Shown piece after piece: positions 40,699 to 49,223 of a DNA stretch of 52,163 nt (within the stretch, counting starts at the first letter, position 1; every line of letters starts with the position of its first letter). The position numbers were made by a program, and so were the translations under genes. The notes under the pieces are model-generated. The model saw only the letters and a list, made by a program, of their open reading frames with translations, was not told the DNA's origin and ran no database searches. This DNA is from Oscillospiraceae bacterium (lineage in GTDB: Bacteria; Bacillota; Clostridia; Oscillospirales; Oscillospiraceae), in assembly GCA_022800665.1 (NCBI GenBank), contig JAAWQS010000013.1, forward strand, positions 1 to 52,163, written 5' to 3'.

Positions 40699-41053
40699 TG
40701 TTCTCCCTCCTCGAATCTTGTATCTTGTCGATGACATCATCGACATCTCCGTGGCCTCTATCCCACTCGTTCAGGAGCCGGACAAGCTCTCTCCTCCCAT
40801 CGAGAGAGGGGGCGGTGCGGAGCCGCCGTTCCGCCCGAATGACTTCCTCGTCGGAAAACCGTGTCGTGATGCCATAGGGCATAGCGTAGAACACAACGCC
40901 ATTGCTGCCTATAGCGTTCACGGCCATCCTGAACTGCCAGGACAAGAACCAGCCCTTCGGCGTTGGCTTGTCCCACCAGCAGACCATATCCTGACGGGCA
41001 AGCTCGTCAAGGGACTGGATGTGAGGGCCGCGACGCCATTTACGCTTACTCAT
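40691..41053 (-). CDS. 120-residue basic phage protein
   Basis: Overlaps the next gene by 8 nt. MSKRKWRRGPHIQSLDELAR, GWFLSWQFRMAVNAIGSNGV, and SDEEVIRAERRLRTAPSLDG. Trp-rich; no known domain. Confidence 0.7.
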   Translation of the reverse strand: MSKRKWRRGPHIQSLDELARQDMVCWWDKPTPKGWFLSWQFRMAVNAIGSNGVVFYAMPYGITTRFSDEEVIRAERRLRTAPSLDGRRELVRLLNEWDRGHGDVDDVIDKIQDSRRENNG

Positions 41054-41451
41054 TCGCTACCCTCCATAGACTTTTTACGAGCGGCGGCTTCAGCTTCTTC
41101 TTTTGAGAAGAAGAACTCGCGCTTCGGAAGGTAGTGCTGGTGCTTCTTCCCGTGCCAGCCGTTCCTCTCGACGAGATACGATTTTCCGCGCTTGCTTTCG
41201 CCGAGGATGGTATACGGAACAGCAATATACTCCGGTTCGTCACTGAAGTAATCGTGGCTGTGCGGATTGCTGCACACCCTCCACGCTTTCCGCTTCTTCG
41301 TTTTCTTCTTCAGATAGGGGCAACCGCGCCCCATGAAATGCTCGGTTGGGGCCCATTCCGCCAGGACGATTTCGCCGGTCTCCTCGCACCACCTATCGCC
41401 CTCTCCGATGTACTGGCAGTAGGGGCAAACATCAGGATTGCAATACATCAT
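41050..41451 (-). CDS. Cys/His-rich phage protein
   Basis: 133 residues. PDVCPYCQYIGEGDRWCEETGE and MGRGCPYLKKK form a four-Cys zinc site; the rest is basic (KKKTKKRKAWRVC). Likely nucleic-acid binding. Confidence 0.7.
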   Translation of the reverse strand: MMYCNPDVCPYCQYIGEGDRWCEETGEIVLAEWAPTEHFMGRGCPYLKKKTKKRKAWRVCSNPHSHDYFSDEPEYIAVPYTILGESKRGKSYLVERNGWHGKKHQHYLPKREFFFSKEEAEAAARKKSMEGSE

Positions 41452-41462
41452 CTACCACCTCC

Positions 41463-42011
41463 TTAGCTCCCGGTGTTGAACGAAACGCCAGCGAAGTCCT
41501 CGGAACCAAGGACGTGCTCACCGGCGTTCCATTCCTGCTCTACCTTGTCCTTAGCCTCCTCCCAGCTCGCCGCCTCCACGGAGACAACACGCTTCAGGTG
41601 CTCCAGGATAACGATGTCGTACTGGCGGATCACCGGCGGGATAACAGCGGCAGCTTTTTCCATGAGCCCGTCCAGGATGAACTCATCCTTCCGCAGGTCG
41701 CGGATGTAGCTTTCATTCCGCTGCTCTTTGTCAGAAGCCTCCTGCAAGAGCTCGCCGTTCATCTCCTGGCAGAACTCAACAGCAGCCCGGATGGAGTAGG
41801 GCTCATCGTTGGTGTACCCGTACTTCTCCTCTTCCTCGGTGTCATGCAGCATCACCCGGTAGTGCTCATCAAACACGAGGGCGTATCCGTGGCCCTCCAT
41901 GTATCCGAGCACGATGTCGGCTTCGACGAGGCTCATCTTGACGCCCTGCCGGGCGGCAACGACGACCAGCCCCTCAGCAGTTTTTACCTCAGTCATTTTT
42001 ACATCAGTCAT
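41463..42011 (-). CDS. Phage protein with DpnD/PcfM-like C-terminus
   Basis: 182 residues. The last 45 (LKRVVSVEAASWEEAKDKVE, GEHVLGSEDFAGVSF) match the short DpnD/PcfM module often found in conjugative elements and phages. The N-terminal 130 residues include a segment VLGYMEGHGYALVFDEHYRV. Role unknown. Confidence 0.72.
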   Translation of the reverse strand: MTDVKMTEVKTAEGLVVVAARQGVKMSLVEADIVLGYMEGHGYALVFDEHYRVMLHDTEEEEKYGYTNDEPYSIRAAVEFCQEMNGELLQEASDKEQRNESYIRDLRKDEFILDGLMEKAAAVIPPVIRQYDIVILEHLKRVVSVEAASWEEAKDKVEQEWNAGEHVLGSEDFAGVSFNTGS

Positions 42012-42240
42012 CGCTACGCTCTCCCTTCTTGTAGCACTCGGTACAGAGAACGAGGTCGCTCTCCTTCATCATCTTGTCGAAGCGCTCGCGGCCGAGCTTC
42101 TCTACGAAGCATCCGGTGCAGAAATGGGCTCCGCAACGCTCGCACTCCCACATGGTTCCCCTGCGGTCATCACTGGCGTCCCACTTTAGCTCAAGGCCAC
42201 AGGCGTCGCAGGTGTAGGCGTCCTTTTCCATGCTATACAT
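42004..42240 (-). CDS. Double zinc-finger phage protein
   Basis: About 78 residues; ATG 42240 is chosen for GGTG 6 nt upstream, with ATG 42231 and 42252 as alternatives. Eight Cys as four pairs (CDAC, CERC, CTGC, CTEC) plus a His, enough for two zinc ions, FYVE/RING-like spacing. Overlaps its neighbours on both sides. Confidence 0.7.
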   Translation of the reverse strand: MYSMEKDAYTCDACGLELKWDASDDRRGTMWECERCGAHFCTGCFVEKLGRERFDKMMKESDLVLCTECYKKGERSDD

Positions 42241-42640
42241 CGTCTTCACCATCTTTTCGGCAGTAGTCGATGCAGCCGTCCTCATCTGTGATGCAGGGTT
42301 TCCTCTCGTGGACGAGGGCGAACCGGCACTCTCCGCCATGGTTGAACTGGCAGTCCTTGGACTCGCACTCGGCGCAGAGCTTTTTCAGGCCATAGAGCCG
42401 ACGAGTCTCAGGCACATAGTCTTCTGTGCCATTGTACATCAGGTAGGCCACACCCTTGCTGTGCCGCTCATCAAACCAATGCCAGATGTCCTCGCGGGGA
42501 GTGCCAGCAGGCCAGTTCACGAAGTCTTCCTCGATGCACTCAGTCTCGGGGTTCATCGGAATGTCTCCCAGCTTGGCCCACATGAGCTCCAGCACGGCGT
42601 CCCGCTCACGCAGGGGCCGCATGAAATAATGCTCAATCAT
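42233..42640 (-). CDS. Cys-rich phage protein
   Basis: 135 residues. Helical first half (RPLRERDAVLELMWAKLGDI), then six Cys in LCAECESKDCQFNHGGECRF and DGCIDYCRKDG, a likely zinc or Fe-S site. ATGA-type overlap with the upstream gene. Confidence 0.72.
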   Translation of the reverse strand: MIEHYFMRPLRERDAVLELMWAKLGDIPMNPETECIEEDFVNWPAGTPREDIWHWFDERHSKGVAYLMYNGTEDYVPETRRLYGLKKLCAECESKDCQFNHGGECRFALVHERKPCITDEDGCIDYCRKDGEDDV

Positions 42641-43023
42641 CCAAACACTTCCTTCCCGAACAAGGCGAACTGGATGATGCAGTCTGCATCACCGGCGTCG
42701 ATGTCGCCGGCGTCGATGGCGTTGTCCTCGACCTGCACATGGCAGCCCTGCTCGAAGTACATCTTCACCCCGTTCAGGAACTTCTCCAGGGTCAGCTCCC
42801 ACTTGTCGCTGCTCTCAGCATCATACAGGACGAGCGTTCCGCCCCGGCTGATCTGCTCGCTGGCGCACTCGCCCAGGTACTCGCCGACGACCTTGGCCTT
42901 CCGGCACCAGTAGTTGATTCCGCCCTCCAGGGCTGTCACCATGATGTCGTCGATGTCCTGCTGGGTCATACTAACCTCAATCTGAGGTCGAATCGTGAAT
43001 TTCTTCTCAGAACGATTTTTCAT
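42637..43023 (-). CDS. Conserved-looking phage protein
   Basis: 128 residues. QDIDDIMVTALEGGINYWCR, VVGEYLGECASEQISRGGTL, LEKFLNGVKMYFEQ and DADCIIQFALFGKEVFG. I recall near-identical proteins in gut phages and integrative elements, always uncharacterised. GGAGG before the ATG. Confidence 0.78.
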   Translation of the reverse strand: MKNRSEKKFTIRPQIEVSMTQQDIDDIMVTALEGGINYWCRKAKVVGEYLGECASEQISRGGTLVLYDAESSDKWELTLEKFLNGVKMYFEQGCHVQVEDNAIDAGDIDAGDADCIIQFALFGKEVFG

Positions 43024-43033
43024 TGTGTTTCCT

Positions 43034-43162
43034 CCAGGCTAATAGCCTTGACTTTCTCCTGCCGCTGTGTTACCGTGGAGAGGCGGGGATAGGCAGGTTC
43101 CTCCCGCCCCTCTTCGGGTTTAGGCTCCCTTCGGTTTGGTAGACGGTGGGGAGCCTAATTTT
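43034..43162 (-). other. Structured intergenic leader between two phage genes
   Basis: On the minus strand TTAGGCTCCC and GGGAGCCTAA form a 10-bp stem around a 19-nt loop, followed by a GC-rich segment (GAGGGGCGGGAGG against CCCCGCCTC) and AGGCTATTAGCCT next to the ribosome site. It is not a hammerhead: no CUGA-GA or GAAA core. Confidence 0.5.
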
Positions 43163-43321
43163 TTACTGCTTCTCGCTGGGGTCCTGGGGCCCAGGTTCCT
43201 GCTGGATTCCGGTTGCGATGAACTTAATGCACTTGATGGCATCCTCGTCCGTGTGGCCGTTGGCTTTCAGCCAGTCAATCAGACGTGCGGTTTCAGTCGC
43301 GGTCATACTGGATTCCTCCAT
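43163..43321 (-). CDS. 52-residue phage protein, first gene of operon C
   Basis: ATG 43321 after AGGAGGTG. MEESSMTATETARLIDWLKA, NGHTDEDAIKCIKFIATGIQ, then a Pro-rich tail. A small helical bundle such as a regulator or anti-protein; unknown. Confidence 0.68.
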   Translation of the reverse strand: MEESSMTATETARLIDWLKANGHTDEDAIKCIKFIATGIQQEPGPQDPSEKQ

Positions 43322-43382
43322 TTTGTTCACCTCCTGCCCGGTGTTGATGTCCGCCGCCCGGCGGGGTCGGAACCAAGTAAAC

Positions 43383-43499
43383 TTACGAACTCGCAATATT
43401 TATTTAATTCCTTAATCTTATTGTAACACAAAAGACTACTTTACGTCAAACGGAAAATGTGCAAAATCGCAATTATTTTCAAAAATATACGACTTCGTA
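43383..43499 (-). promoter_or_regulatory. Phage promoter/operator module C
   Basis: Minus-strand TTGACG (43449-43444), 18 bp, TACAAT (43425-43420, extended TG). Palindromes TTACGAACTCGCAA (43383-43396), TACGACTTCGTA (43488-43499) and an internal GTGCAAAATCGCAA (43459-43472). Drives operon C (43.3-39.4 kb). Confidence 0.87.
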
Positions 43500-43545
43500 A
43501 TACAAGAGTAAAGAAACACGCAGAGCTTGACCGGGCATCCGCAAC

Positions 43546-44094
43546 CTACAGCTCCTCGAAGTGCTCACACTCCTGGATGCCAAGGCCAGTGATGTCCTTC
43601 TCGTAAAGCTCGCAGTCTCCGCAGCAGCAGTAGAAGTGCTTCAACAGCGGGTTCTCCGGGTCAATCTCAACCAAATCGTTCGGCTCGGGGAAGCTGTGCT
43701 TGTCACCGCAAAACTGGCAGTCACAGCAGATGGGAGGCTTTGGCTCCATCGCTCGGTGCTCGGCAATCTGCCGGATGAGCAGCTCCTTACCTTCCGGCGT
43801 CAGCTTCGTGAGCTTGGACAGGAATCCGTGGAAGTCGGCCACCGGCCGGTGCTCTCCGCGCATCTCGAAGGGGAGCAGCTCCCCGCAGTTCAGGCCGGGG
43901 TAGTAGCAACTGTCGTTGGACAGGATGCCGACGTACAGGCCACCGGCGACATCCTCGTCGTTGGCTTTCTTCGTTTCGGGGTCCACCAGCACCCACACGC
44001 CCTCACCGTTTCCGTTGGCGTAGTCCTGCTCGGTCAGCGGGAGATTGACCTTGATGTACTCGGTCATCGCGTCTCTGTTAATAGGCTCGCTCAT
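43546..44094 (-). CDS. Phage protein with Cys-rich C-terminus
   Basis: 182 residues from the ATG at 44094 (GGAGGAAT upstream). N-terminal half (VWVLVDPETKKANDEDVAGG, YVGILSNDSCYYPGLNCGEL) and a Cys-rich end (ICCDCQFCGDKH, FYCCCGDCELYE) likely binding zinc. Last gene of operon D; no clear terminator follows. Confidence 0.72.
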   Translation of the reverse strand: MSEPINRDAMTEYIKVNLPLTEQDYANGNGEGVWVLVDPETKKANDEDVAGGLYVGILSNDSCYYPGLNCGELLPFEMRGEHRPVADFHGFLSKLTKLTPEGKELLIRQIAEHRAMEPKPPICCDCQFCGDKHSFPEPNDLVEIDPENPLLKHFYCCCGDCELYEKDITGLGIQECEHFEEL

Positions 44095-44112
44095 TTCTAA
44101 TTCCTCCATTCT

Positions 44113-44667
44113 TTATGCAGACTCAAGTTCTTCTTTCGTGATCCGCCCAGAGGTCCAGGGGCCTCCGTAGGTTCCGATGCTGGGGAGAAACTCAAGGAGG
44201 CACCGCTTGATGCCATCCAGGTACTTCAGGTGGTGCCGCCCCTGAAGGCCGCTCAGGTGGCAGTCGTAGGGGTCCTCCTTCTGGAGCAGTTCCACGGCGA
44301 GAGACCACTCGTTGTCCTCCAATGCGACGCAGAACAGCTTGTTCTCCAAAAGGACCCGCCTGGACCGTCCGCCAAACCCATACTCGGTAATCAACGTCTC
44401 CTTCGCGGGCCTCTCAAAGCTGCGGAACCTCGCGGTAAAGCTCTCGATGAAGCACTCCAGGATGTCGTCCTTCTCGTCCTCGGTCTCCCACTCGTCGAAG
44501 TGCCACTCGCCGCCGGTCAGCTCCTGGTAGCTGAGGTCGCCCAGGAGCCGAGTCTGGAACTCTTCGTCGCTGTCTGGCTCGTCCCGCCGGTACACATGGA
44601 AGTGGTCGTTGTCGATGTAGTACAGGCCCTCGTGATCACCTGTCACGCACACATTGCCTCTGCCCAT
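44113..44667 (-). CDS. 184-residue phage protein
   Basis: Acidic alpha/beta protein: LYYIDNDHFHVYRRDEPDSD, GEWHFDEWETEDEKDDILEC, RHHLKYLDGIKRCLLEFLPS. No motif recognised. Overlaps the DUF2786 gene stop by one base. Confidence 0.7.
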   Translation of the reverse strand: MGRGNVCVTGDHEGLYYIDNDHFHVYRRDEPDSDEEFQTRLLGDLSYQELTGGEWHFDEWETEDEKDDILECFIESFTARFRSFERPAKETLITEYGFGGRSRRVLLENKLFCVALEDNEWSLAVELLQKEDPYDCHLSGLQGRHHLKYLDGIKRCLLEFLPSIGTYGGPWTSGRITKEELESA

Positions 44668-45350
44668 TACTTTTCCTCCTTCCTCTCCCCAAGCCTGTGA
44701 GCTGGGTCGAACTCCTTGCCCTCTTCATACCCCTGCGCGTAGGCTCTCGGGTCGATAGTCTCCTCCGTTCGGGCCTTGAAATCCTCTTTTCCGAGGTACT
44801 GGGCCGCCTCCTCTACCTCCTGCGGCATGACCAATACCAGCCCCCAGTCGTCGTGCTTCTCCTCGTCCTGCCCCTTGAGGGCAGTATCAATGCCGTTGAC
44901 AAAGCCAAAGCCGTAACTGTCACACTGTTGCTTGATGTACCTCGGGTAGTACCCGTCAAGCTCCTTCTTGATGGTCTTCACTCCGGCCCTGATGCAGTCC
45001 ACCGCGTACTTGAAGATTGCAACGCAGACTTCCACGTCATCCTCAAGGCCGATGAACCCGACGGTCTGCGTCTGGCAACCTTTGGTGTGCCTCCTGTAGC
45101 CCTTGCAGCAGTAGCTCTCGCCGATGACAGCCGAGAGGTTGACAATCCACGGGTCTCTCCGCTTGCTACAGGTGATGTCCGTGAGGACGTTCCTGACGGC
45201 CTGATTCTTTGCCTCCTCCAAGTCTGCCTCGGTGAGCTTGTGCTTTGCCATCAGCTCACGGGCGCGGAGGAGGGCGGCCTTCGCCTCCGCCTCCTCCGGG
45301 CTCTGGGCCAACGCGAGGAGCTTCCTGATCTTGTCCTTGTAGTCAGCCAC
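44667..45350 (-). CDS. DUF2786-family phage protein
   Basis: 227 residues. N-terminal DUF2786 (KIRKLLALAQSPEEAEAKAA, RARELMAKHKLTEADLEEA), then the partner domain with DPWIVNLSAVIGESYCCKGY and a helical end. Such proteins are frequent in phages and plasmids; function unknown. Confidence 0.87.
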   Translation of the reverse strand: MADYKDKIRKLLALAQSPEEAEAKAALLRARELMAKHKLTEADLEEAKNQAVRNVLTDITCSKRRDPWIVNLSAVIGESYCCKGYRRHTKGCQTQTVGFIGLEDDVEVCVAIFKYAVDCIRAGVKTIKKELDGYYPRYIKQQCDSYGFGFVNGIDTALKGQDEEKHDDWGLVLVMPQEVEEAAQYLGKEDFKARTEETIDPRAYAQGYEEGKEFDPAHRLGERKEEK

Positions 45351-45356
45351 CGTCCA

Positions 45357-45668
45357 TCATCCTTTCTCCGGCCCAGGCCGGTACAAATTCTCAATGGCTC
45401 TGATTTCAGCCTCAAACGCAGTCTCTTTCTCCAGGAGACGGGCCTTATCGTCCTCGCTCACCCATTCAAGCTCGCAGATAGCGCCCCGCAGACTGTCGAG
45501 GTATAGCCGCAGCCCTTCCACCTTGCTGCACGGCTTGATGAGGATGCCGTCATCGACCAGCTCCACGGTCACGGGCCCCTGGTCATAGATTCCGAGCTTC
45601 AGTCGAAACTCACGCGGGACAGTAACACGACCCAAATCGTCGATTCTCTTAATGACACTGTTCTCCAT
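45357..45668 (-). CDS. AbrB/SpoVT-like DNA-binding phage protein
   Basis: 103 residues from the ATG at 45668 (AGGAGGACAACA). The first 45 residues are a swapped-hairpin AbrB domain (SVIKRIDDLGRVTVPREFRL, VELVDDGILIKPC), then a helical tail. A dimeric transcription regulator; a second candidate for binding the repeated palindromes. Confidence 0.85.
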   Translation of the reverse strand: MENSVIKRIDDLGRVTVPREFRLKLGIYDQGPVTVELVDDGILIKPCSKVEGLRLYLDSLRGAICELEWVSEDDKARLLEKETAFEAEIRAIENLYRPGPEKG

Positions 45669-46002
45669 TGTTGTCCTCCTTTTCTGCGCTGTCCTCGGCC
45701 TCCTGCAAGGCCGTTGCGAGTTCCTGAAGCATCTTGTCGATGGCCTCCGCATCCTCCACCAGTTCCCGAACACGGGACGGAACCCCGTTCTTCCCTCGGC
45801 TGTCAATCCAGAGCTCGATGTGCTCGTCCTGGTCAAAATCAGCCGCATATTTCTTGACGTTCTCCACGAAGTCCTCCAACTCGACCGAGAAGATAAAGTC
45901 TTCGCCAGCCGGGGAGTATTTTTCGAGGTCCACGTCCCCGTTGTCGTACTCATGAACGGTCCAGTCCAGACGCTCACAGACCTCCCTTAGCTTGTCAGTC
46001 AC
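45649..46002 (-). CDS. 117-residue acidic phage protein
   Basis: GTG 46002 with TTGGAGGGA upstream. DKLREVCERLDWTVHEYDNG, YSPAGEDFIFSVELEDF, then a helical end (EAIDKMLQELATALQEAED). Similar-looking genes occur in gut mobile elements; unknown. Confidence 0.75.
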   Translation of the reverse strand: MTDKLREVCERLDWTVHEYDNGDVDLEKYSPAGEDFIFSVELEDFVENVKKYAADFDQDEHIELWIDSRGKNGVPSRVRELVEDAEAIDKMLQELATALQEAEDSAEKEDNNGEQCH

Positions 46003-46636
46003 GATTCTTCCCTCCAATCTTATACGTTTTCGACTTCTTCTTACCGGTGCCCTTCTTGTACTCGGCGATCCACACAACCTTACCGCTGGCGTAATGCCGG
46101 TAGTGGCCTCGCACCGTGAACACCCCGGTCGGGCTGGCATGAGAGCCCTTCGGTGCAGCGACGAGAGTACCGTTTTCTCGCCGAAGGATGTAGGTGACAC
46201 GCTTACTGGGTCGCTTGCTTGGCTGCTTGGTTCGGCGCTTCTTGTCATCCGCTGGGGTCTTACGCACGCGGGGTTCCTCCGGCTCGTCCGCCGGTTTCAT
46301 CCGCCCATAGGTCATCAGCGCCATCAGGGAGCAATAGACCGTCAGGGCCGATTGCAGGTCCTCTTGGGTCACTCCCTTGGTACGGTTCTTTGTGGACGCC
46401 CACATACCGTCCGACCTGCGGACGAATGTGCAGTTGCCGAACTGCTCATAGTGCCTGCTGAGGTGGAGGCGGAGGGCGTCTCCATCGCGGATGCCTTTAA
46501 TCCTGAAGCCGCTGTGAGGGACGACGATTTCCACGGCTTTCATGGGAGCCGGATGGCTGCGGACCTCATCCTTGTGATTGTCTCGCCATTTGAGCAGAGC
46601 CACGATGTCTTCCGCAGTTAGCTCTATCTTGTCCAT
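45995..46636 (-). CDS. Phage protein with basic centre
   Basis: 213 residues. N-terminal part SHPAPMKAVEIVVPHSGFRI and LRLHLSRHYEQFGNCTFVRR, a Lys/Arg-rich linker (KKRRTKQPSKRPSKR), and a beta-rich end (GHYRHYASGKVVWIAEYKKG). Likely nucleic-acid binding. Confidence 0.7.
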   Translation of the reverse strand: MDKIELTAEDIVALLKWRDNHKDEVRSHPAPMKAVEIVVPHSGFRIKGIRDGDALRLHLSRHYEQFGNCTFVRRSDGMWASTKNRTKGVTQEDLQSALTVYCSLMALMTYGRMKPADEPEEPRVRKTPADDKKRRTKQPSKRPSKRVTYILRRENGTLVAAPKGSHASPTGVFTVRGHYRHYASGKVVWIAEYKKGTGKKKSKTYKIGGKNRD

Positions 46637-46645
46637 CAGCCACCC

Positions 46646-46852
46646 TCACTCGTAGCTCCAGCGGCCAACCTTGTTGCCGTTCACGTCCATGACAGAGCCG
46701 TCCGTGTGCCCCGCAGCCAGCTTGTCGCTGACATCCTTCAGGATACGGCGTACCTCGGTGGCATCTGGGTCCAGGACCGGCTCATCGTGTCGGTCTGTGC
46801 GGCTATCATCCCGGAAAGCAGCACCGCCGGTCTTGATTTCCAGCTTGAACAT
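46646..46852 (-). CDS. 68-residue phage protein
   Basis: MFKLEIKTGGAAFRDDSRTD, VRRILKDVSDKLAAGHTDGS, and MDVNGNKVGRWSYE at the end. A small alpha/beta fold, common layout in mobile elements; unknown. Confidence 0.72.
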   Translation of the reverse strand: MFKLEIKTGGAAFRDDSRTDRHDEPVLDPDATEVRRILKDVSDKLAAGHTDGSVMDVNGNKVGRWSYE

Positions 46853-46864
46853 ATCGCCACCCCC

Positions 46865-47587
46865 TTACACCCAAGCGGGCCTGACCTTCGTGACGGGAAG
46901 GGCGAACAGCCAGTCGATGACCTCCTGCGGGACCTCCTCCGTAAGCCACGATGTACCGTACTTGTACCCGCAGACGGGGCACGGCTTGCACAGGATACCC
47001 TTCTCGCTCTCGTCGAACCGTACCCAACCGCGTGTCTTTTTCTCCTCGAACCCACGGTCTCCGGTGTACAGCGGCTTCTTGGGGACATAGTGTGGAGCGA
47101 GCTTTTCCGGCGGCGTTTCGTAGATGTCGAGCCCATACGGGAGCGACGCAAAGAAGGTCTGCTCTTCCGTCGGCGTGAACGGCTTACCGTTCCGCAGGGC
47201 TTCAATCGCAGCGTTTTCTGCGGCCTTCTTAGCTGCCGACGCCTCTCTCGTCAGGCTGTAGTGGTACAGCGTGATCTCCTCGGTAGCCTGTTCCGCCCAC
47301 CTGAGCTCCCTCTGGTGCTCGCAGGCGGCCCGCATATCGTTCATGTGCCACCGCTCCCAGATGTCGCAGAACTTCTTCAGCATATCGGGGGTCCAGTCCT
47401 CGATGGGGCGCCCCTCCCGGAACGAGTCCACGCACTGGCCGGCGCTGCCCTTGCAGTTCCCGTTGCTCATGGGCCCGACAACACCGCAGATGCTGAGTCG
47501 CTTTCCGTCGTACTCAATCTTTGCGAACGCCCTGGCGGGGGCAGCCCCATAGACTTCGCACAGGCACGGGTTTACAATCTTCTTCAT
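46865..47587 (-). CDS. 240-residue phage protein with a zinc ribbon
   Basis: N-terminal Cys-rich start (NPCLCEVYGAAPARAFAKIE, GPMSNGNCKGSAGQC), a helical centre, and a C-terminal CKPCPVCGYKYGTSWLTEEV, DWLFALP. Conserved-looking but uncharacterised. Overlaps the next gene by 4 nt. Confidence 0.76.
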   Translation of the reverse strand: MKKIVNPCLCEVYGAAPARAFAKIEYDGKRLSICGVVGPMSNGNCKGSAGQCVDSFREGRPIEDWTPDMLKKFCDIWERWHMNDMRAACEHQRELRWAEQATEEITLYHYSLTREASAAKKAAENAAIEALRNGKPFTPTEEQTFFASLPYGLDIYETPPEKLAPHYVPKKPLYTGDRGFEEKKTRGWVRFDESEKGILCKPCPVCGYKYGTSWLTEEVPQEVIDWLFALPVTKVRPAWV

Positions 47588-48003
47588 GCTTCTCTTCCTT
47601 TCTTGGCCTCTTCAATGATGGCCTCCATATTGTTCTCCAGCAGGAACATCAGGTCCTGCTTCCTGCTCTCCAGAATCTCGTTCAGCTCCGTGTGAACAGC
47701 CTCCCGCGTGATCTCCTTGCAGTTACAGTGAACCGCCAGAATCAGATCGTCGAAGGTCAGGCCATCCAACAGGCTGTCGCAGGTCAACAGGTCCTCTCCG
47801 AGCTTCCATGCTCTTTCAGGCATACTCTCACTCCCTTCTTCATCTTCATCCTCCCAATCGGGAAGGCTCTCAAGATACCGCTCAATGAACGGGATGTGCG
47901 GGAATACGAAGTCGGCAATCAGGCAGCCAACGCCCAGGACCAGAAGGTATCCGGTCAGGATGGCGAGGTTCACCACAGCCTCCTCCATGAGTTCAGGTGT
48001 CAA
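47584..48003 (-). CDS. Phage protein with one N-terminal membrane helix
   Basis: 139 residues: EEAVVNLAILTGYLLVLGVG then CLIADFVFP, a membrane anchor; the rest is acidic and helical (LNEILESRKQDLMFLLENNM). Unknown. Confidence 0.7.
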   Translation of the reverse strand: MTPELMEEAVVNLAILTGYLLVLGVGCLIADFVFPHIPFIERYLESLPDWEDEDEEGSESMPERAWKLGEDLLTCDSLLDGLTFDDLILAVHCNCKEITREAVHTELNEILESRKQDLMFLLENNMEAIIEEAKKGREA

Positions 48004-48015
48004 TCGGCCCGCCTC

Positions 48016-48249
48016 CTACTCGATGACTTCATGGAGCTTCCACCCGGTCCACCTGTGCTCCGGGTCCATCTGCGCCCACTTCTCCTCGTCATAGAAGAAC
48101 GAGCAGTTCAGCGTGTTCTCATGGCGATCCGGGAACCGGGCGCGGAACTTCTCGTGCGCCTCCTCCCAGGAATTGGCCTTGACCATCACCCAGCCATCCT
48201 TGTACGGGAATCCGTTGTCACACCCGAACGTGTAGTAGTAGCTGTTCAT
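48016..48249 (-). CDS. 77-residue phage protein
   Basis: ATG 48249 overlapping the upstream TGA, with AGGAGG in front. MNSYYYTFGCDNGFPYKDGW, VMVKANSWEEAHEKFRARFP, FYDEEKWAQMDPEHRWTG. A small alpha/beta protein common in clostridial phages; unknown. Confidence 0.76.
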   Translation of the reverse strand: MNSYYYTFGCDNGFPYKDGWVMVKANSWEEAHEKFRARFPDRHENTLNCSFFYDEEKWAQMDPEHRWTGWKLHEVIE

Positions 48250-48788
48250 CAAACGGCCTCCTTCCGCTCGACCAGCAGGTCGTACAGCTTGGCCTTCAGG
48301 CGGACCACCTCGGCCTCGGCTTCCTCGGCCCTGCGCTGGGCATCTCCGGCGCGGGACTTGAGAACGGCGATGGCGTCGTTGTTCGCCTTCTGCTCTGCCT
48401 CAAGCTCATCCCGGTGGGCCAACAGGCTGTCGTACAGCCCACCGAGCTTCTTGTGCTCCTTCCGCAGCTCCTTCAGCTCCTCGGTCTGCGGATTCGTGTA
48501 CAGATTCCAGAACCGGGTCACTTCCTCCCAGTTCCAGATGCTCGTGACGATCATGTAGAACGTCCCCCGCGTGGCCTTCCGGCCGCTGCTCCAGGTCCCC
48601 TTCGGGTCCGGCTCGCCCTGGGCATTGTTCATGCCGGTGTCGTTGGCGAGGCGGGCCAGCTCCTCAATCGAGGTGTGCCCGAAGATGTCCTGGGCCCGGC
48701 AGATGTCTTCCTGGTCCGTGCTCAGGCCGTTGAGCTGAACATCGGCCACCAGATCGGAGGCGGTCTTGATGCTGTCATACTTGCTCAT
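48249..48788 (-). CDS. 179-residue phage protein with C-terminal coiled coil
   Basis: ATG 48788. N-terminal half SDLVADVQLNGLSTDQEDIC and KGTWSSGRKATRGTFYMIVT; C-terminal 80 residues form a coiled coil (KELRKEHKKLGGLYDSLLAH, DAQRRAEEAEAEVVRLKAK). Downstream of ribozyme 5. Confidence 0.72.
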   Translation of the reverse strand: MSKYDSIKTASDLVADVQLNGLSTDQEDICRAQDIFGHTSIEELARLANDTGMNNAQGEPDPKGTWSSGRKATRGTFYMIVTSIWNWEEVTRFWNLYTNPQTEELKELRKEHKKLGGLYDSLLAHRDELEAEQKANNDAIAVLKSRAGDAQRRAEEAEAEVVRLKAKLYDLLVERKEAV

Positions 48789-48803
48789 TCTGTTTACTCC
48801 TTT

Positions 48804-48866
48804 CTCACCTGCCATCATCAGTGCTGGGCGGTGAGCCCCAGCAGACGCCCTCGCGGGCGTTTCGGC
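48804..48866 (-). ncRNA. Type II hammerhead ribozyme, copy 5
   Basis: Stem III ACGCCC with GCGA GNRA loop, GUC cut site at 48844/48843, stem I UGCUGGG / CCCAGCA (paired change on both strands), core CUGAUGA, pseudoknot CUCACC / GGUGAG (six perfect pairs), then AAAGGAG of the next gene. Confidence 0.88.
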
Positions 48867-49208
48867 TTACTCATGTTCTTCCATCTGCTTCATCATGTAC
48901 GGCAGCTCGTACTTCTCAAAATCCCTGGCGAGTGCCTGCGCTTCCTCATCAAGGTCATCAATCCACTGGGCGAGGTACTCCCGGCGGAGCCCCTTGTTCT
49001 TCCAGTTCTCTGGGCTCAGGCCCACGCTATCCAAGGTCATGTAGCCATCGTCGTCGATGCCATACAGCGGACGGTCATGATCTCGTAACCACTCAGCCTC
49101 ATCCTGCACGTCCTCATCGGTGGCCTTGTAGACGTATTCGACCACGCAGTTGTCGAAGTCGTAGCGGAACAACTTCCCGCCCTGCTCGTAAATCGCGCTC
49201 TTTCCCAT
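48867..49208 (-). CDS. 113-residue acidic phage protein
   Basis: ATG after AAGGAGG. KLFRYDFDNCVVEYVYKATD, PLYGIDDDGYMTLDSVGLSP, and a helical end. Lies between ribozymes 5 and 6. Unrecognised. Confidence 0.71.
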   Translation of the reverse strand: MGKSAIYEQGGKLFRYDFDNCVVEYVYKATDEDVQDEAEWLRDHDRPLYGIDDDGYMTLDSVGLSPENWKNKGLRREYLAQWIDDLDEEAQALARDFEKYELPYMMKQMEEHE

Positions 49209-49223
49209 AACGATTACCTCCTT

